Assembly (NCBI GenBank): GCA_043228905.1
Contig: JBHGNT010000009.1
Location: forward strand, 22,361,380-22,425,379
Source of the DNA: Azolla caroliniana
Taxonomy: Eukaryota > Polypodiophyta
Length of the DNA: 64,000 nucleotides
Reading direction: 5' to 3'
Part shown: piece by piece, positions 61,201 to 64,000 of the stretch
Position numbering within the stretch: position 1 is the stretch's first letter
Layout of the letters: each line of letters starts with the position of its first letter
Notes under the pieces: model-generated
Told to the model about the DNA's origin: nothing
Databases searched by the model: none
What the model saw: the letters and a program-made list of their open reading frames with translations, nothing else
Made by a program: the position numbers and the translations under genes

Positions 61201-62291
61201 TATGTCGATTCTTCTTCTTCTTCTTCTCTCTTCGAATGCAAGCTATGTAGCGAAGCTACAATATTGATGAGTCGGTTCTTTTTGAACGTCGGCGTTGTCG
61301 TGAAGATTTTCGGCAATAGTGTGAAAATCACATAAAACGTACAAAATCGAGTATGAATCATGTAATACAATAATTGTGAAGATAACATTTTTAATATCTA
61401 AGTACAAAATGATGGAGGTTTCGAATGCACTTTATTACACGAGAAATGGACAACTAAATGTCAAGATATGAGGGTATAAAGTTTGTGAAAAGAAAAGAGA
61501 AAATTGTGAGATATCCCACATAGGCACGACAAATACGGCTCTCATCATATATAAGGTGGAGCAAAAGATATTATCTTTGTGTCTATGTGTGGAGCATAGA
61601 GAGTTTAAGGTAACTTGAACTTAGAGTGGAGGTGGCTAGCTACTTGAAAAGGGTTTTGGCCAACCAAAACCGGATCGGCGATGGAGCCGGTGATCCGGCG
61701 GCATCCGGCGACGGCACCGGTATCCGGCGAATCGGCGACTAGATAAAATAAATATATAAAAATATATACATATTTACATATACAAGAAGGGCAAATATGG
61801 ATTCAAACCTTGCACCTCCAAGTTAGGAGTCAAATGGCTTACCATTAAGCCATAGTATTTAACTAAAATTATATTTCTATCATTGTACTTTTACATGTAA
61901 ATTCTCATCCATGAGTGCTAAAATGAGTGACATGGTTAGCATGCACCACATGTAATACTTAAGCGCCAAATGGCAAACATGCAATTTATGCATGTCTTGT
62001 ACCCTCACATGCATCATATGCATGAGAGCATCTATAAAAGAGGGAAGGGGGAGGAGAAAAACATGGTTTTTTTTATGAAAATTAAGAGGAAGAAATTCGT
62101 TTCCAAATCAATCATGTAATCTCAACTTCTCTCTTTCCCAATCTATCTTAAGTACTTTCTCGCCAAAGCTTGTATCGACTCTAAATCCTTCTGGTCCAGA
62201 ACCCCGGCGGTTCCGCCTCACGATCCGCGCGTAGTGACGGATCTTCACGACAACGTAGAGCTCAACACACGCGAATGGGCTAGATGGAGCT
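61201..62291 (-). other. Long Copia leader between PBS and gag
   Basis: About 1.1 kb of untranslated sequence. It includes a TTC run next to the gag start (61207-61227), a GC-rich 'atccggcg' tandem at about 61668-61740, and at 61508-61560 the string 'gatatcccacataggcacg' followed by 'atatataaggtgga', which looks like an LTR-type promoter. It could harbour a solo LTR or another insertion, but clear ends could not be found. Confidence 0.45.
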
Positions 62292-62311
62292 ACCAAATCG
62301 CTCTGATACCA
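62292..62311 (-). other. Primer binding site of the Copia element
   Basis: Minus-strand TGGTATCAGAGC lies directly after the 5' LTR terminal TTTACA. This is the standard complement to the 3' end of initiator tRNA-Met used by plant Copia elements. Confidence 0.93.
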
Positions 62312-62708
62312 TGTAAAGAATCGGGTATGATTCTTGTGTAGTGGAATAGGTGTGAACTGTGTGTGTGTATGAGAGAGAGAGAGAGAGAGTGAGTGAGAGA
62401 GAGACAAGGAGTAAGACACAGAGTATATGCAAGGTAGATTATATTAACAAAGGAGAAAGACTCAACATTATACAAGGTGGGAGGAGGGTGCTTTATATAG
62501 TCACCCTCTCTCTTCATTAAGTACAAGACTCATGGAGCATGGGAATGTGAAAGCTCATAAGTTATGTGCCATAGAATATGATTCTATGACTCATACTAAA
62601 TGCTAGAATACAAAGAGGTGACATAATGGTGACTCTTGACCGTTGGAGTGTTTATTCACTCTCAAGGTGAGTTCACACACTAGAACAAGTTGAGCTTGAT
62701 TCTCAACA
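62312..62708 (-). repeat. 5' LTR of the Copia element (397 bp)
   Basis: Begins (minus) TGTTGAGAATC and ends GATTCTTTACA. It aligns end to end with 54311-54746, apart from a shorter GA tract and a few single-base differences such as tatgc/tacgc, taagta/taacta and gtgcc/gtgtc. 'ctttatatagtcacc' near 62490 (plus) reads 'tatataaag' on the minus strand, a probable TATA box for element transcription. Confidence 0.95.
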
Positions 62709-62713
62709 CTAGG

Positions 62714-62906
62714 TACTAAGGAGCTTTTGGACACGTGGAGTAAATTGCAATGTCAAAGTTATCGTTATGCTAAGATGCAACAACTAAGGGATGGGCTTAA
62801 TGTCAACCTCATTTGGTTTTTCAAGGTTTATATCCTACGTATGCTTGATCTAAGGTTGTGTATGTGAAGCAAGGGGATTGGAGTTTTTTTCACTTTTTTA
62901 TTGCCT

Positions 62907-62938
<32 letters not shown>

Positions 62939-63170
62939 GTCAGTGGTGATCGGTCCTCCATGGATTTTATAATGGATTCAACTACAATAATTGCAATATT
63001 TGCCCATTACTTAAGGAGTTGCTTGACCTACACTTGTTCATGATTAATGAGGTAATTTGAGCATACCATGATTTTTATGATGTGGTTGGAAAAAAGGGGT
63101 AGATGTTCTTGATGGCGCAAGGTGAGGGGACGATATTAGTATGCATGAACACTATGTTGTCTATAGGTTG
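62714..63170. other. Spacer right of the Copia element with a 31-G run
   Basis: Resumes the locus interrupted at 54310. A homopolymer of 31 G occupies 62907-62937. No exon or RNA gene was recognised. Confidence 0.55.
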
Positions 63171-63640
63171 ATAGTTATGGGATGCAAGTCATCGACACGC
63201 ATGCAGGAAGGCCATGTCAAGCTAGGCCGAGCCAGGCTAGGTTAGGTTATGGGTGTGTTGCTTGCGGGAACTTTCGATACATACCACCCCCCGATAGTTA
63301 CGGGATGCGAGTCATCGACACGTGGGCGGTCAAGAAGGCCATGCCACGTCAGGTTATGGGGTGGTGTGTTGCTTGTGGGCACTTTCGATACATACCGCCT
63401 GCAGTAGTTACGAGGTGCGAGTCATCGACAACGTAGGCAGGCAGGAAGGGCATGTGAAGGCAGGCCAGGTCATGTTATGGGGGTGCTGCTTGTGGGCATG
63501 TTCGAAACACACCACCCCCTGGTAGTTATGGGATGCGAGTCATCGACATGTAGGCAGGAAGGCCAGGCCAGGTCAAGCCAAGCCAGGCCAAGTTATGGTG
63601 TGTTGCTTGTGGGCACTTCCAGGACATACTACCCCAAGGG
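63171..63640. repeat. ~117-bp tandem repeat, four units
   Basis: 'tagttatgggatgc.agtcatcgacac' type starts at 63172, 63295, 63405 and 63523 (spacings 123, 110, 118). Each unit then has 'caggaaggccatg', a 'ccaggccaggt' stretch, 'ttatgg.gtg..ttgcttgtgggca' and 'ttcgatacatacca'. It is GC-rich relative to the surroundings. The fourth unit ends about 200 bp upstream of the coding exon at 63860. Confidence 0.9.
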
Positions 63641-63859
63641 TTTCCTTAATCCTTCTACCGCTATGCTTAGGAGTGTGTGGAAAGAGCCCGGAGGTTTGTT
63701 TTTCTGGAGACACACAGACAGACAGAGACATTCCATACCCACTTCAAAAAACTGTATTTTGCAGTGATTTACCTCCTCCTCCTCGTCCTCTGCTTCCTTT
63801 CGTTTTGAGAGCCTTCTTCTCATTCTCTCAGGCCGATTCGTTCAGGAAAGGACATCAAC

Positions 63860-63883
63860 ATGGATAGCGAGGTTATTCAGAAG
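63860..63883 (+). CDS. First coding exon of a gene running off the right edge
   Basis: ATG GAT AGC GAG GTT ATT CAG AAG followed by a GTATGC donor at 63884: eight residues, MDSEVIQK, then an intron that continues past the window end. Upstream is a pyrimidine-rich, plausible 5' leader (about 63765-63859: 'cctcctcctcctcgtcctctg'-like and 'tcttctcattctctcag'). The product cannot be named from eight residues. The following intron starts with CA and GA microsatellites. Confidence 0.5.
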
Positions 63884-64000
63884 GTATGCTTCACACACAT
63901 ACACAAATACCGACACACTGAGAGAGAGAGATGTTATGAGAGAGAGAGAGAGATGATATGTTACCTTAAATTTCTTCAAAATGCTAACCAAACAACTATA

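Larger units (their letters stand above)
54311..62708 (-). mobile_element. Copia-type LTR retrotransposon, non-autonomous by decay
   Basis: A full-structure element on the minus strand: two LTRs with TG...CA ends, primer binding site and polypurine tract, flanked by a 5-bp target duplication CTAGG (54306-54310 and 62709-62713). Domain order on the minus strand is gag, CCHC knuckle, protease, integrase, reverse transcriptase, RNase H, which defines the Copia class. A TGA in gag, a shift and apparent loss between protease and integrase, two further TGA codons in pol, a 196-bp duplication and a hAT insertion prevent production of a full polyprotein. The two LTRs differ at only a handful of substitutions outside the GA tract, so insertion is geologically recent. 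Confidence 0.95.

Overview
The window is nuclear DNA from a seed plant, very probably an angiosperm. The evidence is spliceosomal GT-AG introns, plant-type genes (a chloroplast ribosome recycling factor, an SPL7-type SBP-box factor, a JASON-family protein), a eukaryotic tRNA-Lys, and plant LINE, Copia and hAT elements. The sequence alone does not fix the species. Base composition is AT-rich, with many GA/CT, TTC and CATA microsatellites. All gene models below were assembled by hand from splice signals and protein-family similarity. The six complete models sum to whole codons without an internal stop.

Layout: 1-6.7 kb is gene-free and contains a diverged ~180-bp tandem repeat (3.44-4.15 kb). 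A chloroplast ribosome recycling factor (minus, 10 exons, 6737-10151) is followed by a repeat-rich spacer with a nested pair of hAT-type elements (about 11.96-13.42 kb). A JASON-family gene (plus, 6 exons, 13770-17695) converges with the translation initiation factor eIF2B beta subunit gene (minus, 9 exons, 19636-25731), which has a 3.8-kb first intron. A SWIM zinc-finger transposase remnant (about 25.96-26.8 kb) lies just upstream of eIF2B beta. An SPL7-like copper-response transcription factor (minus, 10 exons, 29167-33583) follows; its upstream region holds a decayed ~80-bp repeat array and a long CT tract.

33.6-40 kb is gene-free apart from tRNA-Lys(UUU) (minus, 40018-40090) and a small hAT-type MITE. 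At 43.2 kb two plastid-type genes face away from each other with only 116 bp between their start codons. They are a two-exon protein distantly like the HemS/ChuX/HutX fold (minus, 40984-43192) and a TPR-like protein (plus, 8 exons, 43309-45595). The single intron of the first carries a minisatellite interrupted by a second, inverted copy of the MITE.

The right third is transposon territory. It holds a frameshifted LINE (50740-53747, minus) and a Copia retrotransposon (54311-62708, minus) with two LTRs, PBS, PPT and a 5-bp target duplication. The Copia coding region is broken by stops, frameshifts, a 196-bp tandem duplication and a 1948-bp hAT-type element inserted with a perfect 8-bp target duplication. 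The last kilobase has a ~117-bp tandem repeat and the first coding exon of another plus-strand gene that runs off the edge.

The genes do not form one pathway: three concern plastids (RRF, the HutX-like protein, the TPR protein), one cytosolic translation (eIF2B beta), one copper homeostasis (SPL7) and one meiosis (JASON family). I found no novel multi-gene system. The most interesting structures are the compact divergent plastid gene pair, the inverted MITE pair around tRNA-Lys, and the nested transposon histories that target-site duplications make readable.
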